A stretch of DNA of 64,000 nucleotides from Hydrogenophilus thermoluteolus (GCF_003574215.1 NZ_AP018558.1:2131501-2195500), one strand, 5' to 3'. Positions 49,430 to 58,718 are shown, counted from the stretch's first letter. Notes: generated from the sequence alone by a model not told the origin. Numbers and translations are program-made.

Positions 49430-52400
49430 TCACGTCGCGGTATTCCCGTTTCGCAGCGCTTCGCGCGCCCGCTCCCGCGCGGCCAGCGCCGCTTCGCCGT
49501 GGCGCCGCTTCACGTGCCCGAAGCCCCGCACGGTGCGTGGCCAACGCGCTAGCGCTTCGGCACGGGACAACAGGTCGAGGGTTGCACGATCGCTGCGCAA
49601 CTGGTCGGCGATTTCCGCCAGATCGCTTTCGTAGAGACGGATGAGTTTTCGCTCCCAGCGCCGCTCTTCACTCTGTCCGAACGGGTCGAACGGGGTACCG
49701 CGCAAGAACTTCAACCGTGCCAACCACGGGAAGACCCGGCGTAGCCACGGACCGTAGGTGCGCTTTTCGATCCGACCGGTCAGGGGATCGGGTTTGGCCA
49801 AGAACGGCGGCGCGAGCAAAAACTTTGGCGTAAAACCGGGTTCGAACGTCTCGGTCAGCTGTTGCCACACTTCGGGGCTGCTCCACAGCCGCGCCACCTC
49901 GTATTCGTCTTTGATCGCCAAAAGGCGATGGTATTCGCGGGCCACCGTCGCGGTGAGCGGCAAATCGTCTGGTGTCTCGGATGCGGAATCGGGCAGCGCC
50001 TGACCCGCTTTTTGCCGCAACGCGCGTTCGGCGACGCGGATCCGTTCGACCCGCTCCCGGTACCGTTCGGCGTAGCGCGCGTTCTGGTAGCGGGTGAGGT
50101 GTGCGACGCGGCGCGCGATCATTTCGTCGAGCGTCTGCGACAGGCGCAAGATCCCCTTGGGTTCGCTGTGGGCAAAAGCGCGCACTGCATCCAGATCGAC
50201 CGCGGCGCGCCGCCCCCACAAAAACGCTTTCTGGTTCGCGGCAACCGCGACCCCGTTCAATTCGATAGCACGCAGGAGCGCCGCCTCAGAAACCGGCACC
50301 CACCCCTGTTGCCACGCGTAGCCAAGCAGAAAGGCGTTGGTGAAGAGCGCATCGCCCATCAGCCGGGTCGCCAATTGGGTGGCGTCGAACGCGAAGGGCG
50401 CCCCCCCGATCGCTTCACCGATCTGCGCCAGCAGCCGCTCGCGCGGGAACTGCCAGTCGGGGTTGCGCGTGAATTCGAGCGTCGGCGTCTCAGCCGTATT
50501 GACGACCACACGGGTACGCCCGACGGTCATTTTCGCCAACGCCTCGTCGCTCGCGGTGACGATCAGGTCGCCGCCGATCACCGCGTCCGCTTCCCCGGCA
50601 GCGATGCGGGCTGCGGTGATCCGCTCTGGAGTTGCAGCTAGCCGTATGTGGCTGAAGACCGCGCCCCCTTTCTGCGCAAGACCGGTCATGTCGAGCGTCG
50701 TCACCCCTTTCCCTTCCAGGTGCGCCGCCATGCCGATGAGCGCGCCGATCGTCACCACACCGGTCCCCCCGACTCCGGTCACCAGGAGGTTCCACGGGCG
50801 GTCGAGCGCGGGCACGCCGGGTTCGGGCGGCAGCGGCCAATCGTCGTCGCCCGCAAGCGCTTCTCCTTTTTTGAGCTGCGCGTTTTCGAGCACGAGAAAG
50901 CTGGGACAAAAGCCGTCGGCACAGGAGTAGTCTTTGTTGCAGCTCGACTGGTCGATCTGCCGCTTGCGACCAAACTCGGTTTCGAGCGGCCAGACCGCGA
51001 CGCAGTTCGACACTTCCCCGCAATCGCCGCACCCTTCGCAAACCTCCGGGTGGATGAAGAGCCGCCGCGGGGGATCGGGGAACTGCTTGCGTTTGCGGCG
51101 CCGCCGCTTCTCCGCCGCGCAGGTCTGGTCATAAATGATCGCCGAAACCCCAGGCAACGCGCGAAATTCGCGCTGAATCGCGTCAAGCTCCTTGCGGTGG
51201 CGAATCGGCACATGGTCGACGTCGGCCGGACCGTAAGCGCGGGGCGTACCGTCGGTGACGATCACCAAGTTATGGACCCCTTCGGCTTTGAGTTGCGCGA
51301 CGATCATCGGGACGGTGAGCGGTCCGTCGACCGGCTGCCCGCCGGTCATCGCGACCGCATCGTTGTACAGGATCTTGAAGGTGATATTGACGCCCGCCGC
51401 GATACACTGCCGAATCGCCAGGATCCCGGAGTGGTAGTAGGTGCCGTCGCCCAGGTTGGCGAAGATGTGGCGCGTTTCGGTAAACGGCGCCTGCCCGACC
51501 CACGGCACCCCCTCGCCCCCCATCTGGGTGAAGGTACTGGTGTGGCGCTCCGGCATCCAGGTGACCATGTAGTGGCAGCCGATCCCGGCAACCGCGCGGC
51601 TCCCTTCGGGCACGCGGGTCGAGGTGTTGTGCGGACACCCGGGGCAGAAGGTGGGGAGCCGTTCGGCATGGAGCGGCAGGCGCGCCAACGCCGCCTCTTT
51701 CTGCGCGATCCATTCGAGCCGCGCCCGCATTTCGGGCGAATCGTACCAACGGGCCAAGCGGTTGCCGATCGCACGCGCGATCATCGCTGGCGTGAGCTCC
51801 CCCGCCGCGGGCAAGAGCCATTCGCCGTGGTCGACGGTGCCGTCGGGACGCACGAGGTGGGCCCACTCCCCCTTTTCGTCGAATTTGCCGACCACCCGCG
51901 GCCGGACATCTTCGCGCCAGTTGTAGAGCTCCTCTTTGAGCTGATATTCGATGAGCTGCCGCTTTTCCTCGACCACCAGGATCTCTTCCAACCCGTCGGC
52001 GAAGCGGCGCACCGCGTCGGCTTCGAGCGGCCAGACCATCCCGACCTTCATCAGGCGGATGCCGATCGCCTTGGCGCGTTCGGCGTCGATACCCAGGTCT
52101 TCGAGCGCCTGCAGCACGTCGAGGTAGGATTTGCCGCTGGTGATGATCCCCAGGCGCGGCCGTTCGGGTTCGATCACGATGCGGTTCAGTTCGTTCGCCC
52201 GCGCGTACGCGAGCGCTGCGTAGAGCTTGTGGTGCAGCAGCCGCTCCTCTTGCACCCGCGGTGGATCGGGCCAGCGGATGTTGAGTCCGCCCGGCGGCAT
52301 CGGAAAGTCGGTGGGAATGGTCACGGTGACGCGGAACGGATCGGCGTCGACCGACGCGGCGCTCTCCACCGTATCGGCCACCGCTTTGAACGCGACCCAG

Positions 52401-52999
52401 CAGCCGCTGTAGCGCGACAGCGCGTAACCGTGGATTCCGTAATCGAGGTACTCCTGCACGTTGGCTGGCGCGAGCACCGGCATCATCACCGCTTTGAAGA
52501 TATGGTCGGTCTGATGCGGCAGCGTCGACGATTTCGCGGCATGGTCGTCGCCAGCAACGACCAATACGCCGCCGTGGGGCGACGTACCCGCGGCGTTGCC
52601 GTGGCGCAAGACGTCGCCACTGCGGTCGACCCCCGGACCTTTGCCATACCAGAGCGCAAAGACGCCGTCGTAGCGGGCACCCGGGAACAGGCCGACCTGT
52701 TGCGTTCCCCAGACCGCGGTGGCCGCCAGATCTTCATTGACGCCGGGTTGAAAGACGATCGCGTGGTCGCGCAGGAAAGCTTGCGCGCGCCACAACTCTT
52801 TGTCGAGACCGCCCAGCGGGGAGCCGCGGTAGCCGGAGACGAACCCCGCGGTGTTAAGCCCAGCGGCCTGGTCGCGGATCTTCTGGTTGATCAGTAACCG
52901 AACGAGCGCCTGCGTCCCGGTCAAGAAAACCCGGCGTTCCCGGTAGCGGTCGTCCAGGGTATAGCGGGCCAGCGCCAGCTGACCGATGGGTGCGTTCAT
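49430..52999 (-). CDS. Indolepyruvate ferredoxin oxidoreductase, alpha-beta fusion
   Basis: A 1189-residue cytoplasmic enzyme that decarboxylates aryl or other 2-oxoacids to acyl-CoA with reduction of ferredoxin. Parts in order: pyrimidine-binding domain, TPP-binding domain (GDGTYYHSG with NITFKILYNDAVAMTGGQP), a 4Fe-4S segment CEGCGDCGEVSNC, a second Cys cluster CNKDYSCADGFCPSF, and the gamma/beta-type domain TGVGGTGVVTIGALIGMAAH. This IorA-IorB fused layout is common in proteobacteria. Likely used for amino-acid degradation or reductive carboxylation. The start ATG 52999 follows AAGGAGA; the long upstream region probably holds its promoter. Confidence 0.93.
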   Translation of the reverse strand: MNAPIGQLALARYTLDDRYRERRVFLTGTQALVRLLINQKIRDQAAGLNTAGFVSGYRGSPLGGLDKELWRAQAFLRDHAIVFQPGVNEDLAATAVWGTQQVGLFPGARYDGVFALWYGKGPGVDRSGDVLRHGNAAGTSPHGGVLVVAGDDHAAKSSTLPHQTDHIFKAVMMPVLAPANVQEYLDYGIHGYALSRYSGCWVAFKAVADTVESAASVDADPFRVTVTIPTDFPMPPGGLNIRWPDPPRVQEERLLHHKLYAALAYARANELNRIVIEPERPRLGIITSGKSYLDVLQALEDLGIDAERAKAIGIRLMKVGMVWPLEADAVRRFADGLEEILVVEEKRQLIEYQLKEELYNWREDVRPRVVGKFDEKGEWAHLVRPDGTVDHGEWLLPAAGELTPAMIARAIGNRLARWYDSPEMRARLEWIAQKEAALARLPLHAERLPTFCPGCPHNTSTRVPEGSRAVAGIGCHYMVTWMPERHTSTFTQMGGEGVPWVGQAPFTETRHIFANLGDGTYYHSGILAIRQCIAAGVNITFKILYNDAVAMTGGQPVDGPLTVPMIVAQLKAEGVHNLVIVTDGTPRAYGPADVDHVPIRHRKELDAIQREFRALPGVSAIIYDQTCAAEKRRRRKRKQFPDPPRRLFIHPEVCEGCGDCGEVSNCVAVWPLETEFGRKRQIDQSSCNKDYSCADGFCPSFLVLENAQLKKGEALAGDDDWPLPPEPGVPALDRPWNLLVTGVGGTGVVTIGALIGMAAHLEGKGVTTLDMTGLAQKGGAVFSHIRLAATPERITAARIAAGEADAVIGGDLIVTASDEALAKMTVGRTRVVVNTAETPTLEFTRNPDWQFPRERLLAQIGEAIGGAPFAFDATQLATRLMGDALFTNAFLLGYAWQQGWVPVSEAALLRAIELNGVAVAANQKAFLWGRRAAVDLDAVRAFAHSEPKGILRLSQTLDEMIARRVAHLTRYQNARYAERYRERVERIRVAERALRQKAGQALPDSASETPDDLPLTATVAREYHRLLAIKDEYEVARLWSSPEVWQQLTETFEPGFTPKFLLAPPFLAKPDPLTGRIEKRTYGPWLRRVFPWLARLKFLRGTPFDPFGQSEERRWERKLIRLYESDLAEIADQLRSDRATLDLLSRAEALARWPRTVRGFGHVKRRHGEAALAARERAREALRNGNTAT

Positions 53000-53138
53000 C
53001 TTCTGTCTCCTTTGGTGTGGCTGCGCGCCGCAAAGCGGTTCGACTCTGCGGCGACCGCTCGCGAATCGTGGTGTTCGGTGGCGATTTGGTTTTATTTTTG
53101 CGCGTTACCGCATTCGAGAAAAGTTAGGGAAAACCCGA

Positions 53139-53657
53139 TCACCACGCCAGATAGGCGTACCCGGCCTCTTGGAGCTCCATGATCGCCGCCGCGCCCACTT
53201 CGACGATCTCGGCAAACGGTTCGATCGCCTCCGGGCCCCACCCGAGCGTTTTCATCGTATTGCCACACGCGATGTAGCGCACGCCGTAGAACTCCGCCTG
53301 CCCTTTCGCCCGCTGCCGCAACTCCTCCGGGATCGGGCGCTGCGGCGCTTTGGCGATGAGGTGAATGCCCGGGCCGAAGCAGACCACCGCGACTGCGATC
53401 TGATCGGGGTATTTTCCCAGCATCGCCGAGACCGAGTTGAGGATATGTCCGATGTATTCGGGGTCGGCTTGGTTGAGCTGGTAGACGATTTTGTGCGGCA
53501 TCTCGTCGCCGAAACCACTCCCCGCCCGTGCCCCCCCGGCTGCGAGCGCCAACGCAGCCGGTGCGGTCAGTGCCAGTCGACGGCGACGGTCGGGCGCGCG
53601 TTCGCCCGTCACGGCGTTTTGGGTGGGTCTTGGGTCGGTTCGCGTGGGTTTGGTCAT
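53139..53657 (-). CDS. Exported DsrE-family protein
   Basis: A 172-residue protein with an N-terminal RRRR motif and hydrophobic LALTAPAALALAAGG (twin-arginine-like signal, cleavage near GARA), followed by a DsrE/DsrF-like domain (HKIVYQLNQADPEYIGHILNSVSAML, VVCFGPGIHLIAK, FYGVRYIACGNTMKTLGW). The cysteines in VVCFG and YIACGNT are candidates for persulfide chemistry; DsrE family members relay sulfane sulfur in the cytoplasm, while exported forms are poorly studied. AGGAGCG precedes the start. It follows the AAA+ gene by 32 bases and precedes the oxidoreductase by 139 bases. Confidence 0.85.
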   Translation of the reverse strand: MTKPTRTDPRPTQNAVTGERAPDRRRRLALTAPAALALAAGGARAGSGFGDEMPHKIVYQLNQADPEYIGHILNSVSAMLGKYPDQIAVAVVCFGPGIHLIAKAPQRPIPEELRQRAKGQAEFYGVRYIACGNTMKTLGWGPEAIEPFAEIVEVGAAAIMELQEAGYAYLAW

Positions 53658-53689
53658 CGTGCACGCTCCTCTCTGTTGGGGGTCGTTCC

Positions 53690-55885
53690 TCAAAAACCGA
53701 GCCGCTGCCGAGGGCCGCCCTTTGCGACCACCTCTTCCCGCAGCGCGTGCAAAAGCGCCTCGCCGCTTGCCGCACCACCGAGCAGACGCAACCGCTTCAC
53801 TGCCGCCGCGAAATCCCCAGGCGTCAAGCGGTCGAGCGCGCGGGTGCGGCCACTCCACGCTTCGGCTTCGTCGCGCGGAACCCCCAGCCGCACCGCCTCT
53901 TGGACGAAGAGCGCTGCCCGCTGCGACGCGGTGAGGTAGTCGAACCGCACTTTGAACGCGAAGCGGCGCAGGCTCGCTGCGTCGAGCTGTTCCACCAAGT
54001 TGGTGGTGCAGATGAAAATGCCGTCGAACGCCTCCATCTGCGTGAGCAGTTCGTTGGTTTGCGTCACCTCCCAGTGCGCGTGCGCCCCGCGGCGGTCGGC
54101 CAGGAAACTGTCGGCCTCGTCCAGCAGCAATACCGCCCCGCGCTCGCGCGCTTCCCGGAACATCGCCGCGATCGCCTTTTCGCTTTCGCCCAGCCATTTG
54201 GACAACAGGTCGGAGGCGCGCTTCACCACGATCGGCTTGTCGAGCGCGCGCGCAATCCCGTGCGCGAATTCGGTCTTGCCGGTACCGGGCGGGCCATAGA
54301 AGCAGAGCGTTGCGTGCGGTTGCCGCGACAGCGCCGCAACGAGCTGCTCCGGATCGATGTCGAGGTTGAGGAACGCCCAGTCGAGCGCAGTCGCGGCAGG
54401 TAGCCGCGGCACACCCTGTTCGCCCAGGAGCGCCAAACTCGCCGACAACGCCCGTTCCGCCGCGGCAAGCGGTGAAACTGCCGTCTCTGGTCTTTTCCCA
54501 GCCGGGCGCGACGCGACCCAACGTGCCACCTGCGCCGCTTGCGCCAAGAGCGCCGGTGACGCCGCCTCGTGGCGCACGAGGCGCATCAACCATTCGTCGC
54601 TGGCGCCCAATCCCGCAAACGCTTGCCGCGCGATCGCCAACCGCACCCCTTCGGGCGGGACGGGAAAACGCACCGCGTACGCGAAACGGCGCAAATAGGC
54701 CGGATCGAACGTCGCGTCGTTGGTGATCCAGATCGTTGGCAGTGGATTGTTTTCAAGCAGCCAATTGGTCCACGCCTTCGCGCCTCGGGTCGGCGCGGTG
54801 TCGTCGTCGCCGCCCAACAAGGAAAGCAGGGAATGCCCCGCGGTGGGCAGCACATCCTCGGCTTCATCGAGCAGCATCAACGTACGTTCCGCGCGCGCGG
54901 TGATGCTCGACGCCGCGGCGTAGGCGCGCAGCCGCTCTTGACCCTGGATCGGTTCGCCCGCTTCATCCTGCGCTGGCGTCTCCACCAGCCGCGCGCCGAG
55001 CGCTTGCGCGAGCGCTTGCGCGAACTCGGTTTTGCCGGTACCCGGCGGGCCATAAAAGAGCAGGTTCACTCCTTTGGCACGGGTCGTGAGCGCTCCGTCC
55101 ACGAGCGCGATCAAGGTTGCGGCATCCTGCGCCAAATGGGGAAAGTCGGCGAGCGTACAGCGCGGTTGCCGCACCACCGGCCGAACGAACGCCGCCATCA
55201 AGTCGTCGGTGGTGAGTTGGCTCGAGAGCAAGAGGTGCGGCAGCCGCCCCATCACGTCGAAGCGCGTTTCCAGGTCGTGCCCCGCACGGTGCGCCGCATC
55301 GACCCGAACCAACCCGGCGCGGTGCAGCGCCCCGTCGGGCCGCAACGCTTTGACGACGAGCGCGCGGCGAACGTTCGCGATCGCCGCGACCGCCAACGCG
55401 ACATGGTCGAGCCCACCCGGTTGGTTCGCCGCCGCCACCGCCGCGTGGAAACGGCGAAACGCCGCCAACGCCACCGCGAAACGCAACACGCCCACTTCGG
55501 CGCGGTTGAGCCCGAGCACTTTGCCCAAACGTGCCGAATTGCGCAACAATGGCAATTTCGGGTTGATCGCGGCTTCGAGCTGCTCCAAGCGTTCGAGCAA
55601 CCGCTTCTCGATCCCTGCGGTGCCGAGCTTGCGCATCGCGGCGCGGTCGATCACCGTATCGCCGTCTTCGTCCTCCCGCGTCGGGACCAATTCGCCCACG
55701 TAGCGCACGTAGTCGCTGTCGAGCAGGATCGGCTCGGAAAAGATGCTCTCCTTGTCCAAGTGGCGGTGCCACCCGAACGCGAGCGTCAAGCGGATCAACC
55801 ACGCCCCGAGGAGCGGCGCATGGGGATCCCGGTCCGATGCGTCGAGGGCTTGAAAAAGATGAGCGAGGCGCTTGGCCAAAATCAC
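53690..55885 (-). CDS. Double AAA+ ATPase of unknown function
   Basis: A 731-residue cytoplasmic protein. Residues 1-265 are a mainly helical N-terminal region with no recognised domain. Two AAA modules follow: Walker A GPPGTGKT at 279-286 with Walker B LMLLDEAEDVL, and a second Walker A of the same sequence near 530 with Walker B VLLLDEADSFL. Each has a sensor-1 asparagine (WITNDATF, CTTNLVEQ) and an Arg-rich finger region (LRRFAYAVRF, LRRFAFKVRF). The second module resembles the classical unfoldase/disassembly clade (KWLGESEKAIAAMF). No adaptor or protease is linked. The GTG at 55885 follows AAGGAG closely; a TTG at 55879 is an alternative start. Confidence 0.85.
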   Translation of the reverse strand: MILAKRLAHLFQALDASDRDPHAPLLGAWLIRLTLAFGWHRHLDKESIFSEPILLDSDYVRYVGELVPTREDEDGDTVIDRAAMRKLGTAGIEKRLLERLEQLEAAINPKLPLLRNSARLGKVLGLNRAEVGVLRFAVALAAFRRFHAAVAAANQPGGLDHVALAVAAIANVRRALVVKALRPDGALHRAGLVRVDAAHRAGHDLETRFDVMGRLPHLLLSSQLTTDDLMAAFVRPVVRQPRCTLADFPHLAQDAATLIALVDGALTTRAKGVNLLFYGPPGTGKTEFAQALAQALGARLVETPAQDEAGEPIQGQERLRAYAAASSITARAERTLMLLDEAEDVLPTAGHSLLSLLGGDDDTAPTRGAKAWTNWLLENNPLPTIWITNDATFDPAYLRRFAYAVRFPVPPEGVRLAIARQAFAGLGASDEWLMRLVRHEAASPALLAQAAQVARWVASRPAGKRPETAVSPLAAAERALSASLALLGEQGVPRLPAATALDWAFLNLDIDPEQLVAALSRQPHATLCFYGPPGTGKTEFAHGIARALDKPIVVKRASDLLSKWLGESEKAIAAMFREARERGAVLLLDEADSFLADRRGAHAHWEVTQTNELLTQMEAFDGIFICTTNLVEQLDAASLRRFAFKVRFDYLTASQRAALFVQEAVRLGVPRDEAEAWSGRTRALDRLTPGDFAAAVKRLRLLGGAASGEALLHALREEVVAKGGPRQRLGF

Positions 55886-55948
55886 GACTCCTTTTGCTTA
55901 CCTGGCGGTTCGGGTATCATCGCGCAAACGCAACCCGGATGACCTTTC

Positions 55949-56362
55949 ATGGGGCACCACACCGTTAGAGCGGAAAACCTCGATTCGGTTCGCCTGGACG
56001 TCTGGCTCTGGGCTGCCCGTTTCTTCAAAACCCGAACCCGCGCGCAAGAAGCGATCGCGGCGGGACACGTCAAGCGCGGCGGCGAACGGGTGAAGGCGTC
56101 GCACCGCGTCAAAGTGGGCGAACGCTACACGATCCGCATCGGCCCGTACGAATGGCAGATTACGGTTGCTGCGCTCAGCGACCGCCGCGGCCCCGCCGAG
56201 GTGGCACAAACGCTCTACCACGAGGACCCCGAAAGTCACGCCCGCCGCCAGGCACAAGTGGCCGAACGTCGCGCCCTGCAAGCGGCACCTACAAAACCCA
56301 GCAAAACCGCGATCGACCGCGCCCGCCTGCGGGCGCTGAAGCGCCAACAGCGCGCCCCGTGA
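55949..56362 (+). CDS. hslR: Heat shock protein 15-like S4-domain RNA-binding protein
   Basis: A 137-residue protein with an N-terminal S4 domain (VRLDVWLWAARFFKTRTRAQEAIAAGHVKRGGERVKASHRVKVG: start RLDVWLWAARFFKTRT) and a basic C-terminal tail. Hsp15 binds 50S subunits carrying nascent chains after translation blockage. Divergent from the AAA+ gene (63 bases); a shared control region is possible since both could be stress genes, but no heat-shock promoter is evident. Convergent with a small hypothetical gene. Confidence 0.9.
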   Translation: MGHHTVRAENLDSVRLDVWLWAARFFKTRTRAQEAIAAGHVKRGGERVKASHRVKVGERYTIRIGPYEWQITVAALSDRRGPAEVAQTLYHEDPESHARRQAQVAERRALQAAPTKPSKTAIDRARLRALKRQQRAP

Positions 56363-56382
56363 CCGCGCACCGCACCGGCACC

Positions 56383-56679
56383 TTACGACGAAGCCGACGA
56401 AGCCGCGCCCGACGACAGACGACGCGCCATCTCCTCTTTTTCCGCTGCTTCTTGCAAGCGTGCCAACCACCGACGGTGGGCTTCGTCCAGACACAGATCG
56501 ACTTGAATCCGCTGCGTACAGGCGGTGCGTGCCGCGGCCAGTTCCTGGTCTGCCTGCTGCCGAATCGCCCGCGCCTCCTCCTTGAGCTGCACCGCTGGCG
56601 CCTGCTCCCGCGCCACCACGCCGCCGACCACTGCGACGACGCCGAGCACAGCCGCCAAAAGCCAGATCCCTCCGCGCAT
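56383..56679 (-). CDS. Small membrane-anchored coiled-coil protein, unknown
   Basis: A 98-residue protein: a single N-terminal helix (about 3-24, GGIWLLAAVLGVVAVVGGVVA) with a Gln/Glu/Ala-rich coiled-coil tail (about 28-90) that would lie in the periplasm, containing two cysteines (ARTACTQRIQVDLC). I do not recognise a family. AAGGAAG precedes the ATG, and a minus-strand TACAAT lies near 56716-56711. It starts 52 bases from the divergent thrH. Confidence 0.7.
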   Translation of the reverse strand: MRGGIWLLAAVLGVVAVVGGVVAREQAPAVQLKEEARAIRQQADQELAAARTACTQRIQVDLCLDEAHRRWLARLQEAAEKEEMARRLSSGAASSASS

Positions 56680-56731
56680 TGAGTAGGCTTCCTTGTTAGA
56701 ATTCGTTTATTGTATCCCTTTGGAAGCGAAG

Positions 56732-57373
56732 ATGGAACTGGTTTGTCTCGACCTTGAGGGGGTGTTGATCCCCGAAATGTGGGTGGCGTTCGCCGAAGCG
56801 GTAGGAATACCGGAACTCAAACGCACTACCCGCCAAGAACCCGATTACGATCGGTTGATGCGTTTTCGCCTGGAGATCCTGAAACAGCACGGCTTAGGCC
56901 TCCGGGAGATCGAACGGGTCGTTGCCACCCTTGAACCGCTACCGGGCGCCAAAACCTTTTTGGATGGTTTGCGCGAACGCTACCAGGTGATCATCCTTTC
57001 CGATACCTTCCAAGAGCTGGCGCGCCCCTTGATGCGGCAACTCGGTTGGCCCACCCTCTTTTGCCACAACCTCGTCGTCGCTCCCGACGGCACGATCACC
57101 GGCTACCGGCTGCGGATGAAGGACCAGAAACGGGAAGCGGTGAAGCGCTTCAAAGAGCTCAACTTCCGGGTCGTCGCCGCGGGTGACTCCTACAACGACA
57201 CCACGATGCTCGCCGAAGCCGACGCCGGCATCCTCTTTCGCGCGCCGCAGGTCGTGGTCGAAGCGTTCCCGCAGTTCCCGCTCGTCCCCGAAGCGTACAG
57301 CGAACTGCGTGCGGCGATCGACGACGCGTTTGCCCGCATCGCCCAAGAACGGCAAGAGGCAGCCGCACGATGA
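56732..57373 (+). CDS. thrH: ThrH-type HAD phosphatase (phosphoserine phosphatase / homoserine phosphotransferase)
   Basis: A 213-residue HAD-superfamily enzyme. The nucleophile motif LDLEGVLIPEMW (D7) with Glu in place of the second Asp, the threonine-site IILSDTFQELARPL and the acidic VVAAGDSYNDTTML are visible. The family shows phosphoserine phosphatase activity and, in Pseudomonas, homoserine phosphorylation using phosphoserine. The start was chosen at ATG 56732 after GGAAG. It overlaps purU by 4 bases, an operon linking serine and one-carbon metabolism. Confidence 0.92.
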   Translation: MELVCLDLEGVLIPEMWVAFAEAVGIPELKRTTRQEPDYDRLMRFRLEILKQHGLGLREIERVVATLEPLPGAKTFLDGLRERYQVIILSDTFQELARPLMRQLGWPTLFCHNLVVAPDGTITGYRLRMKDQKREAVKRFKELNFRVVAAGDSYNDTTMLAEADAGILFRAPQVVVEAFPQFPLVPEAYSELRAAIDDAFARIAQERQEAAAR

Positions 57374-58245
57374 GCGAACGCACCTACACGCTCGTCGCGT
57401 CATGCCCGGACCAGGTGGGTGTCGTCGCGCGGGTGTCGCAGTTCCTTGCCGAACTGGGCGGGTGGATCCTCGAAACCAATTTCCACGCCGAACCGGCCGA
57501 CGCCGCGAACCCGTCGGGTCGCTTCTTCATGCGCCTGCAACTGCGCGCCGATTCGATCACGCTGCCGCTCGTGACGTTGCGCGAACAGTTCGCGCATGCG
57601 GTCGCCGAACCGCTCCAGATGCAGTGGCGGATCACCGATTCGGCGGTGAAAAAGCGGGTCGTGATCCTGGTCTCGAAGCAAGAACACTGCCTCTACGACC
57701 TCCTGGCGCGCTGGCAAGCCGGGGAGCTCGACGTCGAAATCCCCTGCGTGATCTCCAACCACCAGACGCTGCGCGGCATCGTCGAATGGCACGGGATCCC
57801 CTATTTTCACGTCCCGGTCACGCCAGAGAACAAACCCGAAGCGTTCGCCGAAATCCGCCGGATCTTCGACGAAGCGAAAGGCGACGTGATGGTGCTCGCG
57901 CGCTACATGCAGATCCTGCCGCCCGAACTCTGCGACGCGTATGCGGGACAGATCATCAACATCCACCACTCGTTCCTGCCCAGCTTCGTCGGCGCGCGCC
58001 CCTACCACCAAGCGTGGCAACGCGGCGTGAAACTGATCGGCGCCACCTGTCACTACGTGACGCCCGAGCTCGACCAAGGGCCGATCATCGAGCAGGACGT
58101 GATCCGTGTCGACCATACCGACACACCGGACGAGATGATCCGCTACGGGAAAGACATCGAAAAAGCGGTGCTGGCGCGCGGGCTGCGTTATCATATCGAA
58201 GACCGGGTCTTGATCCACGGCGCACGCACCATCGTCTTCCGCTGA
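57370..58245 (+). CDS. purU: Formyltetrahydrofolate deformylase
   Basis: Hydrolyses 10-formyl-THF to formate and THF, 291 residues. An N-terminal ACT domain (TLVASCPDQVGVVARVSQFLAELGGWI) is followed by a formyltransferase-fold domain with the active-site segments ISNHQTLRGIVEWHGIPYFHVPV, INIHHSFLPSFVGARPYHQA and GATCHYVTPELDQGPIIEQD. The ATGA overlap with thrH suggests coupled expression. It balances one-carbon pools with serine metabolism, and the ACT domain mediates Met/Gly sensing in E. coli PurU. Confidence 0.96.
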   Translation: MSERTYTLVASCPDQVGVVARVSQFLAELGGWILETNFHAEPADAANPSGRFFMRLQLRADSITLPLVTLREQFAHAVAEPLQMQWRITDSAVKKRVVILVSKQEHCLYDLLARWQAGELDVEIPCVISNHQTLRGIVEWHGIPYFHVPVTPENKPEAFAEIRRIFDEAKGDVMVLARYMQILPPELCDAYAGQIINIHHSFLPSFVGARPYHQAWQRGVKLIGATCHYVTPELDQGPIIEQDVIRVDHTDTPDEMIRYGKDIEKAVLARGLRYHIEDRVLIHGARTIVFR

Positions 58246-58255
58246 GCCAAAGGGG

Positions 58256-58284
58256 TTGCAAACGACCGTTTTTGCGGCAAAATA
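58256..58284 (+). promoter_or_regulatory. Possible promoter of the HU gene
   Basis: TTGCAA (58256-58261), 17-base spacer, AAAATA (58279-58284). The -35 is good and the -10 weak. It starts 11 bases after purU and gives a leader of about 60 bases ending in CAGGAGCG. Confidence 0.4.
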
Positions 58285-58351
58285 GCGAACACATGCAGGA
58301 GGAGGGGGCGACACGCCCGGTTGTTCCACCATTTTTTCAGGAGCGAAAATC

Positions 58352-58627
58352 ATGAACAAAAGCGAATTCGTCGAAGCCTTGGCCGACAAGATGGGCAGCA
58401 GCAAAGCAGAGGCCGCACGTGCGCTCGACGCCGTGCTCGCCACCGTCACCGAACAGCTCGCGAAAGGCGAAAAGATCACGTTCACGGGCTTTGGCTCGTT
58501 CGAAGTCGTCACCCGCGGCGAACGTACCGGTCGCAACCCGCAGACCGGCGCCACGATCACCATCCCGGCGACGAAACTCCCGAAATTCACCGCCGGTGCG
58601 GCGCTGAAGAAAGCCGTTCTCGGGTAA
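58352..58627 (+). CDS. hupB: HU-family nucleoid DNA-binding protein
   Basis: A 91-residue basic DNA-bending protein. Start MNKSEFVEALADKMGSSKAEAARALDAVLAT, the DNA-binding beta-arm GFGSFEVVTRGERTGRNPQTGATITIPA and terminal KFTAGAALKKAV are standard for HU beta (shortened here: ERTGRNPQTG). A CAGGAG site precedes the start. Own promoter and hairpin terminator suggest a high-expression monocistronic gene. IHF is excluded by the arm sequence. Confidence 0.95.
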   Translation: MNKSEFVEALADKMGSSKAEAARALDAVLATVTEQLAKGEKITFTGFGSFEVVTRGERTGRNPQTGATITIPATKLPKFTAGAALKKAVLG

Positions 58628-58653
58628 TTTACCCCGTTTCGATTCGCACATTC

Positions 58654-58693
58654 GGCGCGACTGCACCGCGTGCAGCCGCGCCGTTCTCTCTTT
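58654..58693 (+). terminator. Hairpin terminator of the HU gene
   Basis: Long stem GGCGCG-A-CTGCA paired with TGCAG-C-CGCGCC (one A.C mismatch), loop CCGCG, followed by a pyrimidine-rich GTTCTCTCTTT. The U tract is imperfect but the stem is strong. Confidence 0.65.
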
Positions 58694-58718
58694 CCGCTTA
58701 CGGACTGCGACTTTGCGT

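Noticed and set aside
50648..52897. A 749-codon open frame opposite the indolepyruvate oxidoreductase gene
   Set aside because: Antisense shadow: no recognisable domain and Arg/His/Gly-rich composition, whereas the opposing gene shows cofactor and cluster motifs throughout.
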